This document shows positions 44,333 through 52,536 of a DNA stretch of 64,000 nt, piece by piece. The DNA is from Arthrobacter oryzae. Its GTDB lineage: Bacteria; Actinomycetota; Actinomycetes; Actinomycetales; Micrococcaceae. The notes under the pieces are model-generated. The model ran no database searches. It saw only the letters and a list, made by a program, of their open reading frames with translations, and had not been told where the DNA came from. Position numbers and translations under genes: made by a program. The stretch is taken from the NCBI RefSeq assembly GCF_003634095.1, contig NZ_RBIR01000002.1:434001-498000 (forward strand), read 5' to 3'. The first letter of the stretch is position 1, and every line of letters starts with the position of its first letter.

Positions 44333-44414
44333 CGGAATCGGTACTACCTTCACCTCACGACTGCGCCGACCATGAGGCCGACGGCAGAGCATTCAACGGA
44401 AAGCGGTCGGCAAA

Positions 44415-44849
44415 ATGAGTACTGCCCATCATCCTGTCGCTTCGACTGGCTGGACCGGCTGGGTCCGTTTCGCCGGAGTCATTCTCATCATCAACGGTGT
44501 TTTCAGCGGCCTTCAAGGTCTGGTCGCGCTCACCGGGCCCGACACCTACTATTTGTCCACCCCGGGCACCCTGTACATCTTCGATGCGAAGGGCTGGGGC
44601 TGGTGGAATATCGCGATCGGTGCGGGCCTGATCCTCACCGCCGTCGCGCTCTTCTCCGGCGCAACGTGGGCCCGGATCGTCGCCGTGGTGGTCGCGGGCG
44701 TCAGCGCGGTGGTTCAGCTGATGCTCATCCCGCAGCAGCCGTGGTGGTCCTTCATCGTCATCGCCGTCGACGTGCTGATCATCTTCGCGATCATCGCGCA
44801 CGGGGAGGAACTCAAGGCCGAAAAGGCGCCTCCGTCCGGCAACCCGTAG
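44415..44849 (+). CDS. Four-helix membrane protein (DUF7144-like)
   Basis: 144 residues with four helices: WVRFAGVILIINGVFSGLQGLVAL, WWNIAIGAGLILTAVALFSGA, ARIVAVVVAGVSAVVQLMLI and WWSFIVIAVDVLIIFAIIAHG. Trp-Gly patterns before helix 2 (AKGWGWWN) match the DUF7144 family common in actinobacteria. No function is established. It has its own promoter-like sequence upstream and converges with a broken VOC gene. A short basic tail, EELKAEKAPPSGNP, ends the protein. Confidence 0.8.
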   Translation: MSTAHHPVASTGWTGWVRFAGVILIINGVFSGLQGLVALTGPDTYYLSTPGTLYIFDAKGWGWWNIAIGAGLILTAVALFSGATWARIVAVVVAGVSAVVQLMLIPQQPWWSFIVIAVDVLIIFAIIAHGEELKAEKAPPSGNP

Positions 44850-44862
44850 GGCACCGACGCGG

Positions 44863-45281
44863 TCAGCCTGCCGCAATCAGTTCCACCTCGTACCCATCTG
44901 TATTCACGAGGTAGGCGGCAAAGTGGCCGGGACCGCCGGCATGCGGGTACTTCTGGGGAAAGAGTTCGCTCCAGCCATGGCTGACGCTCTCGCGTGACAG
45001 GGCGTCCACCTGCTCCCGGGTCCCGCACTGAAGGCGAGGTGGTTCAGCCCCGGCGCAGTGCGCTGGTGCACGGTCCCGAGCAGGGCGGGCGATTGCTCGA
45101 CGACGATATATGTGGGCCCGCGACGCCAGCTGCACCCGTGCTCCCAGTCCTGGTAGGCCTCGTATCCCAGCCGGCCCAGGAGCCAGCCCCACTGGTCCTG
45201 GGCCCGTTGCAGGTCCGGCACCCAGAGTTCAACATGGTGCAGGGAGCCAAGGGACGCCGGGTCAACCGGGTCGGCTGCCAT
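44863..45281 (-). pseudogene. VOC-family protein, one-base frameshift
   Basis: Reading from ATG 45281, LGSLHHVELWVPDLQRAQDQWGW and QRTAPGLNHLAFSAG are a normal VOC N-terminal half. The frame then runs off after about residue 85. The second half (REQVDALSRESVSHGWSELFPQKYPHAGGPGHFAAYLVNTDGYEVELIAAG) continues in the next frame, ending at 44863. The break is near 45021-45027 in a GC-rich run, most simply one missing base. Either a recent pseudogene or a sequencing error. The start shares one base with the stop of the upstream acetyltransferase gene. Confidence 0.8.
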
Positions 45282-45823
45282 CAGAACAGAATCCGCTGAA
45301 ACAGGACATGGTCCTGCCAGGAACCGGCGATCCGCAGGTACTCCGGGGCCAGGCCGATCTCCTCGAAGCCGGCCCGCTTCAGGATCTTCTGCGACGCGGC
45401 ATTGTGCGGCAGGGTGGCGGCCTGCAGCCGGTGCAGCCCCAGCTCGGTGCGCGCGGTTTGGATGGCAAAGTCCAGCGCGGACGAACCGATGCCGCGCCCG
45501 GTCATGTCCTTGTCCACCCAATAACCGAGGTGGGCACTGAGGAACGGACCGCGGACAATCCCGCTGAGGTTCAGCACCCCAACCACGCGGGCACCGTCCA
45601 TGAGGACCCACGGCACGTCGGACCCCGCGATGAACAACCCGAGCTTGGACTCGATGCTGGCAGCCTGCCCCTCGGCGGTGAAGAACTCCTCCGCCCGCAA
45701 AGGCTCCCAGGGCGCGAGGTGCTCGCGGTTGCGCTGATAGGCCTCGGCCAGGCGGGGGGCGTCGGACCGGTGCAGCACCCGCACGCGCACCGTACCCGTC
45801 AATGCGGTGCTGTTCTCGGTCAT
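45281..45823 (-). CDS. GNAT acetyltransferase (RimJ/RimL-like)
   Basis: 180 residues. The protein opens with VRVRVLHRSDAPRLAEAYQRNREHLAPWEP, and the acetyl-CoA loop GYWVDKDMTGRGIGSSALDFAI follows. The C-terminal LHRLQAATLPHNAASQKILKRAGFEEIG is typical of RimJ/RimL-type N-acetyltransferases acting on ribosomal proteins or small molecules. Target unknown. ATG 45823 has TAGAGT six bases upstream. The stop overlaps the broken VOC gene start (TGATG), so the two were co-translated. Confidence 0.9.
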   Translation of the reverse strand: MTENSTALTGTVRVRVLHRSDAPRLAEAYQRNREHLAPWEPLRAEEFFTAEGQAASIESKLGLFIAGSDVPWVLMDGARVVGVLNLSGIVRGPFLSAHLGYWVDKDMTGRGIGSSALDFAIQTARTELGLHRLQAATLPHNAASQKILKRAGFEEIGLAPEYLRIAGSWQDHVLFQRILF

Positions 45824-45934
45824 CCGGAGACTCTAACGGCCATCGGGGACGGCTTCAAACGCAGGGCCGTCCGGGACGGGCCGCTCTGCATCATGAAGCG
45901 GTGTCATCAAGCGGGGTCCCGTCGCGGCACGTTC

Positions 45935-46666
45935 TCAGGCGCCGCCGTCGTCGTCGTCCTCGTTCGGATCGGCGCCGTGGACGGTGACGCTTTTCACTCC
46001 GGGCACGTCCAGGAGATAGGGGACGAGCTCCCGCAGCGGAAGGTGACCGTGGAAGCGGATGTCCATGAGGACGATGGGTTTTTGGTCGGTTCCCGCCTTG
46101 TTGGTGCTCAAGATCGAAGAGCTGAAGCCCATGTTGGTGGCGACCGCCAAGACCTCCCTGAGCACGCCCTGGTTGTCGGCGTAGCCCAGGTGCAGGACCT
46201 TGTTGGCGTCCTGGGTGGGGATCTTGCGGACCGCGGGAGAGACCACGTACAAGGTGATGAGGTGGAAGGCGGTCAGCGAGAGCGCCAGGGAAAGCATCCC
46301 GGCCCCGCATGCCATGCCGACCGCGGCCGCCACCCAGATGCTGGCGGCCGTGGTGAGGCCCCGGACCACGTTCCGGCCCTTGAAAATCACGCCGGCGCCG
46401 AGGAACCCGATTCCGCTGACAATTTGGGCCGCGATGCGGGCCGGGTCCATGGTGCCCCCGGGGGGCAGTGCAGCCGAGAAGCCGTAGGCGGAGATCAGCG
46501 TGAAAGTGCACGATCCGAGTCCGACCAGGACGTGGGTGCGGTACCCCGCGACCTTCTGCCGCACTTGGCGCTCGGCACCTATGAAGGAGCAGAGGATAAA
46601 TGTCGCCAGCAGGAGCCAGATTTCCACCAGTGTCGTCCTGGTGAAAAGCCCGTACGCGTCGCCCAT
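45935..46666 (-). CDS. MgtC/SapB-family membrane protein
   Basis: 243 residues. Five helices in the first 140 residues: LLLATFILCSFIGAERQ, then YRTHVLVGLGSCTFTLISAYG, IVSGIGFLGAGVIFKGRNVVRGLTTAASIWVAAAVGMACG and SLALSLTAFHLITLYVV. They carry all MgtC signatures. A soluble ACT-like C-terminal domain follows. MgtC factors help growth at low Mg2+ and inhibit ATP synthase in intracellular pathogens; soil relatives have unclear roles. Acidic tail DPNEDDDDGG. No Mg2+ riboswitch is evident upstream. Confidence 0.93.
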   Translation of the reverse strand: MGDAYGLFTRTTLVEIWLLLATFILCSFIGAERQVRQKVAGYRTHVLVGLGSCTFTLISAYGFSAALPPGGTMDPARIAAQIVSGIGFLGAGVIFKGRNVVRGLTTAASIWVAAAVGMACGAGMLSLALSLTAFHLITLYVVSPAVRKIPTQDANKVLHLGYADNQGVLREVLAVATNMGFSSSILSTNKAGTDQKPIVLMDIRFHGHLPLRELVPYLLDVPGVKSVTVHGADPNEDDDDGGA

Positions 46667-46782
46667 CCGCCCTCCGACTCGGCCCGAGAGCGGCGCTCCG
46701 TCATTGCCGGAATGCGCCAGGAGCTCTCGAATCTGATACTACCGCTGCCCCCTGTCGGCGAGTAGTGGCGGGCCTGTTCCGC

Positions 46783-48375
46783 TCATGTGGCCAGATCCCT
46801 GCGACGCCAGCCGGCGTAGCCCAGCGCAGCGAGCGCCGCGGCCGCCACGGTGAGTCCCAGCAATGGCCCAACGGCGCCGGCGTCCAGCGGAAGCAGCGGC
46901 GAGTGCCGGAACGGGGAGAGCTCCATCACCCACTCCGGGGCGTTCCACAGCACGCCGAATTCACCCAGCGCGACGAAGATCAACAGCAGGGCCCAGACTG
47001 TCCCGGTGAGCCGGGGTGCCCAGCCGAATACGGCCAGTACCGCTGATGTCATGACCCAGGCCGCGGGGATCTGGGCGGCAGCGGCAACCGTGACGCGGCC
47101 GAGTTGGTTTACGTCGGCCAGGACAATGGCTGCGCCGGCTCCGACCGATAGTCCGGCCAGCAGCATGAGCACCGCGACGCCGGCCAGCGCCAGCGCGAAA
47201 TGGCTGGTGGCCCACCGGGGACGGGTGGTGGCCGTGCCCAGCAGGGCCTCGACGTGACCGTCCGTCTCCTCGTCACGGAGCCGGCTGGCGGCAGACAGTC
47301 CGTAGGCAGCGGCCAAGAGTCCCATGACGCTGATCTCCGCGGCAATGAAGGCGTCGGTCATAGCTTGGGTTCCGCCCAGCATCTTGATCAGGTCCTGCGC
47401 GTTCGGCGAACTCAACAAATCCGTGACATTACCAACCAGCGATCCGATCACCACACCGAACACCACGAAGGCGGCTGCCCAGGCCGCAAGTAGCCGGACC
47501 TGGAGCCGCACGGCCAAGTCTCCGACGCCGCGGAGCGAACCGCGGGCAGGGCCGGAACGTTCCTCCCGCAGGCCGGAGCCGAGGTCCCTGCGGGCACGGA
47601 GCGCCCGCGCCACGGGCACGAGCGCGGCGCAGAGTGCCAGCGGCAGGGCGAGCACCCACCACTGGTCGCCGGCAAAGGCCCGGATCTGCTGGTTCCAGCC
47701 GATCGGCGAAAGCCAGGAGAGCGCCGACGGCCCTGGTTCGGCCAGGTCCCCCACCGCCCGCAGCCCGTAGGTCACCGCAACGACGCCGACGCCCATGCCC
47801 GTGGCCGCCCGCGCGCTGGCCGTCAGCTGGGCGGTTACCCCGGCCACGGCGCTGAACGCCATGCCGGTGGCGGCCCAGCCCAGCCCGAACGCCAGCGAGC
47901 CCGCGGCCGGCAGTCCGCCGGCGGCCAAAGACACCGCCGTAATGAGGCCGAGGACAATACTCATTCCGAAGCTGATGGCGAGGGCGGCGGCGAGCGGCGC
48001 ATCGCGGCCCAGCCGGCCGCCGCCCAGGAGCTCGAGCCGTCCCGACTCCTCGTCGCTGCGGGTATGCCGGACGGTGATGAACACCATGAGGACGGCCAGG
48101 ATGGCGGCCATGAATGCCGTGTATTTGATGAGCGACAGGGCGCCCAGGGACGTGGGGTCGTACACCCGGCCGAACAGGGCCACGAGAGAGGCCGTGGCGT
48201 TCAGGGCGGTGGCGGCCTCCACCCGGCTCGCGACATCGGGGTACAGTTCGGCGCCGGCCACCGCGGTGGAATACGTTGTTGCGGCGAATCCGGCGATCCA
48301 CGCCGGCAAGAGCCACCGGTCACGCCGGAGTCCGAGCCTAATGAGGACTCCGGTCCCCGCCAACGTTTCACGCAT
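46783..48375 (-). CDS. ABC-2-type exporter permease
   Basis: 530 residues with twelve hydrophobic segments in two similar halves: GLRRDRWLLPAWIAGFAATTYST near the start and the duplicated LVRLQVRLLAAWAAAFVVFGVV half after residue 290. DEESGRLELLGGGRLGR and DEETDGHVEALLGTATTRPRWATSHF occur at matching positions, the signature of the fused ABC-2 (TcmY/AmfA-like polyketide antibiotic exporter) permeases. Together with the overlapping upstream ATPase gene it forms a complete exporter. Substrate unknown. Confidence 0.9.
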   Translation of the reverse strand: MRETLAGTGVLIRLGLRRDRWLLPAWIAGFAATTYSTAVAGAELYPDVASRVEAATALNATASLVALFGRVYDPTSLGALSLIKYTAFMAAILAVLMVFITVRHTRSDEESGRLELLGGGRLGRDAPLAAALAISFGMSIVLGLITAVSLAAGGLPAAGSLAFGLGWAATGMAFSAVAGVTAQLTASARAATGMGVGVVAVTYGLRAVGDLAEPGPSALSWLSPIGWNQQIRAFAGDQWWVLALPLALCAALVPVARALRARRDLGSGLREERSGPARGSLRGVGDLAVRLQVRLLAAWAAAFVVFGVVIGSLVGNVTDLLSSPNAQDLIKMLGGTQAMTDAFIAAEISVMGLLAAAYGLSAASRLRDEETDGHVEALLGTATTRPRWATSHFALALAGVAVLMLLAGLSVGAGAAIVLADVNQLGRVTVAAAAQIPAAWVMTSAVLAVFGWAPRLTGTVWALLLIFVALGEFGVLWNAPEWVMELSPFRHSPLLPLDAGAVGPLLGLTVAAAALAALGYAGWRRRDLAT

Positions 48376-49300
48376 CAGCGGTGCGCCCGCTTCCCAGCCC
48401 GGCCGCGGCCTCCGGCACCGCCGTGCCGTAATGGCGCAGGAAGAGGTCCTCCAGTGTGGGCGGCTGGCTGGTCAGCGCGACAAGTCCCGCGTCGGTCAGG
48501 GCCCGCATGAGGGGGGCCAGGCCGGACGGTTCCACTTGGGCGCTGACGCGGTGGTTGGTAACGACGACGTCGTGGACACCCGGCAGGGCATCCAAGCCGG
48601 CGGGCACCGCCACGACGTCGGCCGTGACCGAGGTCCGCGTCAGGTGCCTGAGTTCCTCAAGCCGCCCGGTCTCCACCACCCGGCCCTCGCGGATGATGCT
48701 GACGCGGTCCGACAACGCCTCCGCCTCACTGAGGATATGGCTGCTCAGCAAAACCGTGCGGCCCTGGTCCCGCAGCTCCCGGACACAGCCGCGGAACGCC
48801 TCCTCCATCAGCGGATCCAGTCCGCTGGTGGGCTCGTCCAGCAGGAACAGCTCGGCGTCGGTGGCCAGCGCGGCGACCAGGGCCACCTTCTGCCGGTTGC
48901 CTTTGGAGTACGCCCGGGACTTCTTCGTCGGGTCGAGGTCGAAGAGCTCCAGCAGCCGGTCGCGCCGGGCCACGTCCTGGCCGCCCTGGAGCCGGCCGAG
49001 GAGGTCGATCACCTCTCCGCCGGTCAGGTTGGGCCACAGCGCCACATCCCCGGGAACGTAAGCCAGGCGCCGGTGGAGGCTCGCGACGTCGCGCCACGGG
49101 TCAAGGCCCAGCACCCGGATGGAGCCCGTGTTGGCGCGCAGCATGCCCAGCAGCAGGCGGATGGTTGTCGATTTCCCCGACCCGTTCGGTCCCAGGAAGC
49201 CGTGGACCTCGCCCGCCTCGACTGAAAAATCCAACCCGTTCAGGGCCACCACGGGCCCGAACCGCTTCACAACCCCGGCCATTTCCAAGACGCTCGTCAT
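48368..49300 (-). CDS. ABC exporter ATPase
   Basis: 310 residues from ATG 49300, which has TATCGT seven bases upstream; a GTG three codons earlier would sit inside that -10. Walker A is FLGPNGSGKSTTIRLLL, the signature motif is YSKGNRQKVAL, and Walker B is LFLLDEPTSGLDPLM with the H-loop in SSHILSEAEAL. The C-terminal part has an accessory domain as in DrrA-type drug exporters. It overlaps the following permease gene by eight bases; together they export an unknown hydrophobic or peptide substrate. Confidence 0.94.
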   Translation of the reverse strand: MTSVLEMAGVVKRFGPVVALNGLDFSVEAGEVHGFLGPNGSGKSTTIRLLLGMLRANTGSIRVLGLDPWRDVASLHRRLAYVPGDVALWPNLTGGEVIDLLGRLQGGQDVARRDRLLELFDLDPTKKSRAYSKGNRQKVALVAALATDAELFLLDEPTSGLDPLMEEAFRGCVRELRDQGRTVLLSSHILSEAEALSDRVSIIREGRVVETGRLEELRHLTRTSVTADVVAVPAGLDALPGVHDVVVTNHRVSAQVEPSGLAPLMRALTDAGLVALTSQPPTLEDLFLRHYGTAVPEAAAGLGSGRTADA

Positions 49301-49417
49301 GGGGGACACGATACGCCCGGGGCCGGCAATGCCGCCCCGGCCGAAGTACCCGTCCGCAGACGGGCGGCCTGCGCCTCAGCCTGTCGCGCCGCGCCCCGGC
49401 GACGTAGCCTAGCGGGC

Positions 49418-49921
49418 ATGGAAGACCCTTATGATCTTGAACGGTTCGTGACTGCCCAAAACGCCGGGGGCACCTACGGGCATGCCCTGGCCGAGCTGAA
49501 GGCCGGCATGAAGCGAAGTCACTGGATGTGGTTCGTGTTCCCCCAGCTCGCGGGTCTGGGCCGCAGCGAGACCGCCCGCAGGTACGCCATCACATCACTG
49601 GACGAGGCACGTGCCTACTACCGGCACGGCGTCCTGGGCCCCCGCCTCGTGGAAGCCGCTGCGGCTGTGGCGGCCGTGCAGGGCCGCTCCGCGGTGCACA
49701 TCTTTGGCGACATCGACGCACGGAAGCTGCACTCGTCCATGACGTTGTTCCTTGCGGCCGCCCCCGGCGAGTCCGTGTTCCGCGACGTCCTGGATCGCTA
49801 CTTCGGCGGCGTGCCGGACCCGGCCACGGGCCAACTGCTGGCCGGACAGCCCGCCGGTCCGGAAGCGGCCGGCGGGCTGGAACCGGGTCCGGGTCCGGGA
49901 CCGGGACCGGGACCTGGCTAG
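49418..49921 (+). CDS. DUF1810 protein
   Basis: 167 residues. The DUF1810 signature is clear: DLERFVTAQNAGGTYGHALAELKAG, KRSHWMWFVFPQLAGLGRS and DARKLHSSMTLF. The function is unknown; members are small cytoplasmic proteins. The last 14 residues are a Gly-Pro run encoded by a six-base repeat (GGGTCC or GGGACC). ATG 49418 has TAGCCT seven bases upstream. Its TAG stop and that of the convergent EAL gene share one CTAG. Confidence 0.9.
   Translation: MEDPYDLERFVTAQNAGGTYGHALAELKAGMKRSHWMWFVFPQLAGLGRSETARRYAITSLDEARAYYRHGVLGPRLVEAAAAVAAVQGRSAVHIFGDIDARKLHSSMTLFLAAAPGESVFRDVLDRYFGGVPDPATGQLLAGQPAGPEAAGGLEPGPGPGPGPGPG
49885..49914 (+). repeat. Six-base microsatellite (GGGWCC)5
   Basis: Two GGGTCC and three GGGACC units at the DUF1810 3' end encode Gly-Pro. 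Unit changes would keep the frame and alter only the tail length. Confidence 0.8.
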
Positions 49922-51069
49922 CCGTCCGCCGCTGCCAGCGCCGTGATCAGCCGTTCCATGCGGGCGATCCCGGCAAAGCGGCCGGCGTTGTCCGTGATCA
50001 GCAGGGGGTCAAACCGGCTGTCCCGATCCCGCGTCATGGAGCGCGCCAGCGCCTCGCTGATCGGCGTGTCCAGGTTGACCCGCATCCCCGGGCTCACCAT
50101 GCCCACCGCAGCGGCTGCGGGGTCGAGCACCGCCACGGGACGCAAATGCTCCCCGATCAGCACCACGGACTGCAGGGCCGGGTTCTCTCCAAACGCGGCC
50201 GCCGCAGTCTCCGTGCTTGAGGCAGTCGCGGCCGGTTCCACGATGTCGCGAATAATGCTTTGGTGCGTCACGGGCGGTTTGGACGCCAGGCGGTGGGCGA
50301 CGTCAAGACCGATCGGCTCCCACGCCGGACCCGGCCGGGCCAGGCAATATCCCTGCACCAGGGGAACGCCGAGGGCGACGAGGGCGTCCAGTTCCTCCAC
50401 CCGTTCCACTCCCTCGGCCAGGATCCAGGCATCGACGCGGCTGGCAAAGGTTCCGAGCATGGAGATCAGGGCGCGCTTGGCCTCGTCGCGATCGACATCC
50501 TGGATGAGTTCGCGGTCTATCTTGATCAGCGAGGGCCGCAGGGCAAGGAGGTGACGGAGTCCCGCATAGCCGGCTCCGGCGTCGTCGACGGCGATCAGCG
50601 CGCCGGCCGCGCGCAGCTGGTTGAGGTCAGGCTCGAGCTCCAGATAGGAGTCGATGGGGGTTTGCTCCGTCAACTCGATCACCAGCCCGCCGAGGTCTCC
50701 CTGGCTGCGCCAGATGTCACGGATGCTCTCCGTCAGCAGCAGCTCGGGTGAGACGTTGAGGGTCAGGAAGCAGTTTGCCGGCAGGCTGGGGCGCGCCACG
50801 AGGGCGGCCCGCAGGGCTGCCGCCTCAAGCTCGGCCGCCTTCCCGTGCGCGCGCGCCGCGGCAAACCACGCTTCCGGGTTTTTCTCGGCGAACCCGGGGA
50901 ACCGCGCCAGCGCCTCGTAGCCCACCACCGTCCCCCGGGCAGTATCGACGATCGGCTGGTAGGCCGAGGAAAGGCCAACACCTTGGCAGGCGGCCGCCAG
51001 ATGTTCGGTCCACCCCGGGCCCTGAGCGGCCCTGGCGCCGGACGGGGGGCCGCCTGCCCCGTGAATCAA
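49918..51069 (-). CDS. EAL-domain cyclic-di-GMP phosphodiesterase with CBS pair
   Basis: 383 residues. The EAL domain (about 30-260) keeps the catalytic set: Glu52 in YEALAR, Asn105 in LNVS, Glu132 in IELTE, Asp162-Asp163 in VDDAGAGY, Lys183 in IKIDREL, Glu219 in AEGVE and Gln239 in QGYCLARP. It is therefore probably active against c-di-GMP. Two CBS-like motifs (VLIGEHLRPVAVL and FDPLLITDNAGRFAGI) follow and may sense nucleotides. No GGDEF or membrane segment is present. Start is TTG 51069, overlapping the DUF1059 gene stop (TTGA), so the two are coupled. Confidence 0.9.
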   Translation of the reverse strand: MIHGAGGPPSGARAAQGPGWTEHLAAACQGVGLSSAYQPIVDTARGTVVGYEALARFPGFAEKNPEAWFAAARAHGKAAELEAAALRAALVARPSLPANCFLTLNVSPELLLTESIRDIWRSQGDLGGLVIELTEQTPIDSYLELEPDLNQLRAAGALIAVDDAGAGYAGLRHLLALRPSLIKIDRELIQDVDRDEAKRALISMLGTFASRVDAWILAEGVERVEELDALVALGVPLVQGYCLARPGPAWEPIGLDVAHRLASKPPVTHQSIIRDIVEPAATASSTETAAAAFGENPALQSVVLIGEHLRPVAVLDPAAAAVGMVSPGMRVNLDTPISEALARSMTRDRDSRFDPLLITDNAGRFAGIARMERLITALAAADG

Positions 51070-51242
51070 CTAACGGGAACGATGGCTTTGTGGATGGACT
51101 GCACGACGTCGGCCGGCAGCGCCTCCAGCCCGTGCGCGGATGCGGCGTGGGCGGCTACATTGACCAGAATCTCATCTTCGGTGCTGCACACCCAGCGGGC
51201 TTCACAACCGGGAACCACATCTCCACAGGCAAACGACTTCAC
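51066..51242 (-). CDS. DUF1059 small protein
   Basis: 58 residues starting at GTG 51242, five to six bases after a strong AAGGAG site. KSFACGDVVPGCEARWVCSTEDEI and ALPADVVQSIHKAI match the DUF1059 family (typically MKSFACGDVVPGC...). The two cysteines of the CGDVVPGC signature are present, with one more in WVCST. Function unknown; these proteins are common in soil actinobacteria. It is easily missed because the longer open frame is dominated by the DinB and META region. Its stop overlaps the EAL gene start. Confidence 0.85.
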   Translation of the reverse strand: MKSFACGDVVPGCEARWVCSTEDEILVNVAAHAASAHGLEALPADVVQSIHKAIVPVS

Positions 51243-51373
51243 GAAAGCTCCTTCTTCTTCAACGGCGAACCCGACAACCCTACGATGGGCCCGCACCGAA
51301 ACTGAGATTTTGCTCGCAGAATTGCGGAGTGTTGTCGGAACACAAACTCCAACCGGCCGCGAAGCCCGCACGG

Positions 51374-51751
51374 TCACTGCTTGGCCAGGGTTCCGATCTG
51401 ATTGCCGCTGTTGCCGTAGACGACCAGCACAGTCCCGTTCACTTTGGCGGTGTGCGCCTGCGATAGCCACGTGTCGACGTTGCTGCAGGCCATCATGGTC
51501 GATGCGATCGGGCCGAAGTCGAAGGAGTCGCCCGAAATTGATCCTTTGCCTGTCAAACGATTGCAGCCGTCCGTTCCCTGGAAGGAGCCGTCGTCGGTGA
51601 TCGTGAGGTTGGGCTGACCTTTGACGGTCTGCCCCCAACTTCCGGCGAACGATTTCAAGGCCGGACCGGAGCACCCCGTGACTGCCGTAAACGCCAGGCC
51701 GGCAACCAGCATGGCAACAACCAGCAGACCGCTTCGACGCAACCGGATCAT
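51374..51751 (-). CDS. META-domain lipoprotein
   Basis: 125 residues. A lipoprotein signal peptide (MIRLRRSGLLVVAMLVAGLAF) ends at lipobox VTGC, giving a lipid-anchored Cys. The META fold is visible in FAGSWGQTVKGQ, NLTITDDGSFQGTDGCNRLTGKG and FGPIASTMMACSN, with the paired cysteines of HslJ-like proteins. Members are linked to heat shock, motility or protease resistance but the role here is unknown. ATG 51751 has TACTAT six bases upstream. It lies 131 bases upstream of the DUF1059-EAL pair on the same strand. Confidence 0.87.
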   Translation of the reverse strand: MIRLRRSGLLVVAMLVAGLAFTAVTGCSGPALKSFAGSWGQTVKGQPNLTITDDGSFQGTDGCNRLTGKGSISGDSFDFGPIASTMMACSNVDTWLSQAHTAKVNGTVLVVYGNSGNQIGTLAKQ

Positions 51752-51822
51752 GCCGCCATAGTAGTCCTCGGGATCTCACGAACGGAAGAATCATGCTGCC
51801 TCTCCGGGGCACCTTCGGGCTC

Positions 51823-52416
51823 CTAGCGGCCGGCAGCCGGCGCTCCAACGGCGGCCGCAGCCGCCTCGATGCGGGCCCGGTGGACGGCCCACTCCTCGGG
51901 CGTGCGCTGCGAGAGGTTCGCGTCGCCCGGGCGCTGGCCGGCCCTGCCGTCGAGCAGTTCGCGCAGGATGTCCGCGTGGCCAAGGTGATGCGCGGTTTCC
52001 ATGCACATGTGCACGAGGATCTGGTGCAGGGTCACGTGCCTGCGCTCCGCCGGCCACCAGGGCACGACGCCGGGCGCATCGAGGCCGAGCTGATCGATCG
52101 TGGCGTCGCTGTGTGCGGCCGAGGCCCGGTGCAGCTCGATGATCTGCTCCCGTGTCTCGGCCGGCGTGGCCCACATGTCGGCGTCGGGCTCCGCGTCGTC
52201 GGCGAGCCAGGGCAGCGCGAGCTCGCTGGGCCGGCCAAAGACATCGCCAAAATAGCCGAGTTCGACGCTCGCCACATGCTTCACCAGGCCCAGCAGGTTG
52301 GTTCCGGTCGGCGTGAGGGGCCGGCGCACGTCGTACTCGCTGAGGCCTTCGAGCTTCGCCAGGAGGCTGTCCCGCCGGGTGCGCAGGTAGCCGTGCAAGA
52401 TTGCTTTGTCGTCCAT
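51823..52416 (-). CDS. DinB/DUF664 protein, mycothiol-transferase-like
   Basis: 197 residues from ATG 52416. The four-helix DinB fold has metal-binding histidines in GTNLLGLVKHVASVELGYFG and HQILVHMCMETAHHLGHADILRELLDG, forming the three-His site of the family. DUF664 members in actinobacteria are mycothiol- or bacillithiol-dependent transferases that detoxify electrophiles. TATAGT lies seven bases before the start, one of the best -10 matches in the window; no ribosome-binding site. Substrate unknown. Confidence 0.88.
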   Translation of the reverse strand: MDDKAILHGYLRTRRDSLLAKLEGLSEYDVRRPLTPTGTNLLGLVKHVASVELGYFGDVFGRPSELALPWLADDAEPDADMWATPAETREQIIELHRASAAHSDATIDQLGLDAPGVVPWWPAERRHVTLHQILVHMCMETAHHLGHADILRELLDGRAGQRPGDANLSQRTPEEWAVHRARIEAAAAAVGAPAAGR

Positions 52417-52423
52417 GACCGGC

Positions 52424-52429
52424 ACTATA
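52424..52429 (-). promoter_or_regulatory. -10 element of the DinB-like gene
   Basis: TATAGT (minus strand), seven bases before ATG 52416; leaderless geometry with a near-consensus hexamer. Confidence 0.55.
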
Positions 52430-52536
52430 CCGAACCCGGAGAGCCTGGCCATCGGGAAGCACCTGTTTATTCAAACGTATGGAATAATCGGCGCAGCGGG
52501 CCTCGGGGGGAGGCCCTCAATGACAGGACACCCAAC

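Noticed and set aside
46667..46782. Mg2+ riboswitch before mgtC-like gene
   Set aside because: The gap is downstream of the ABC gene direction and shows no conserved M-box features by eye.
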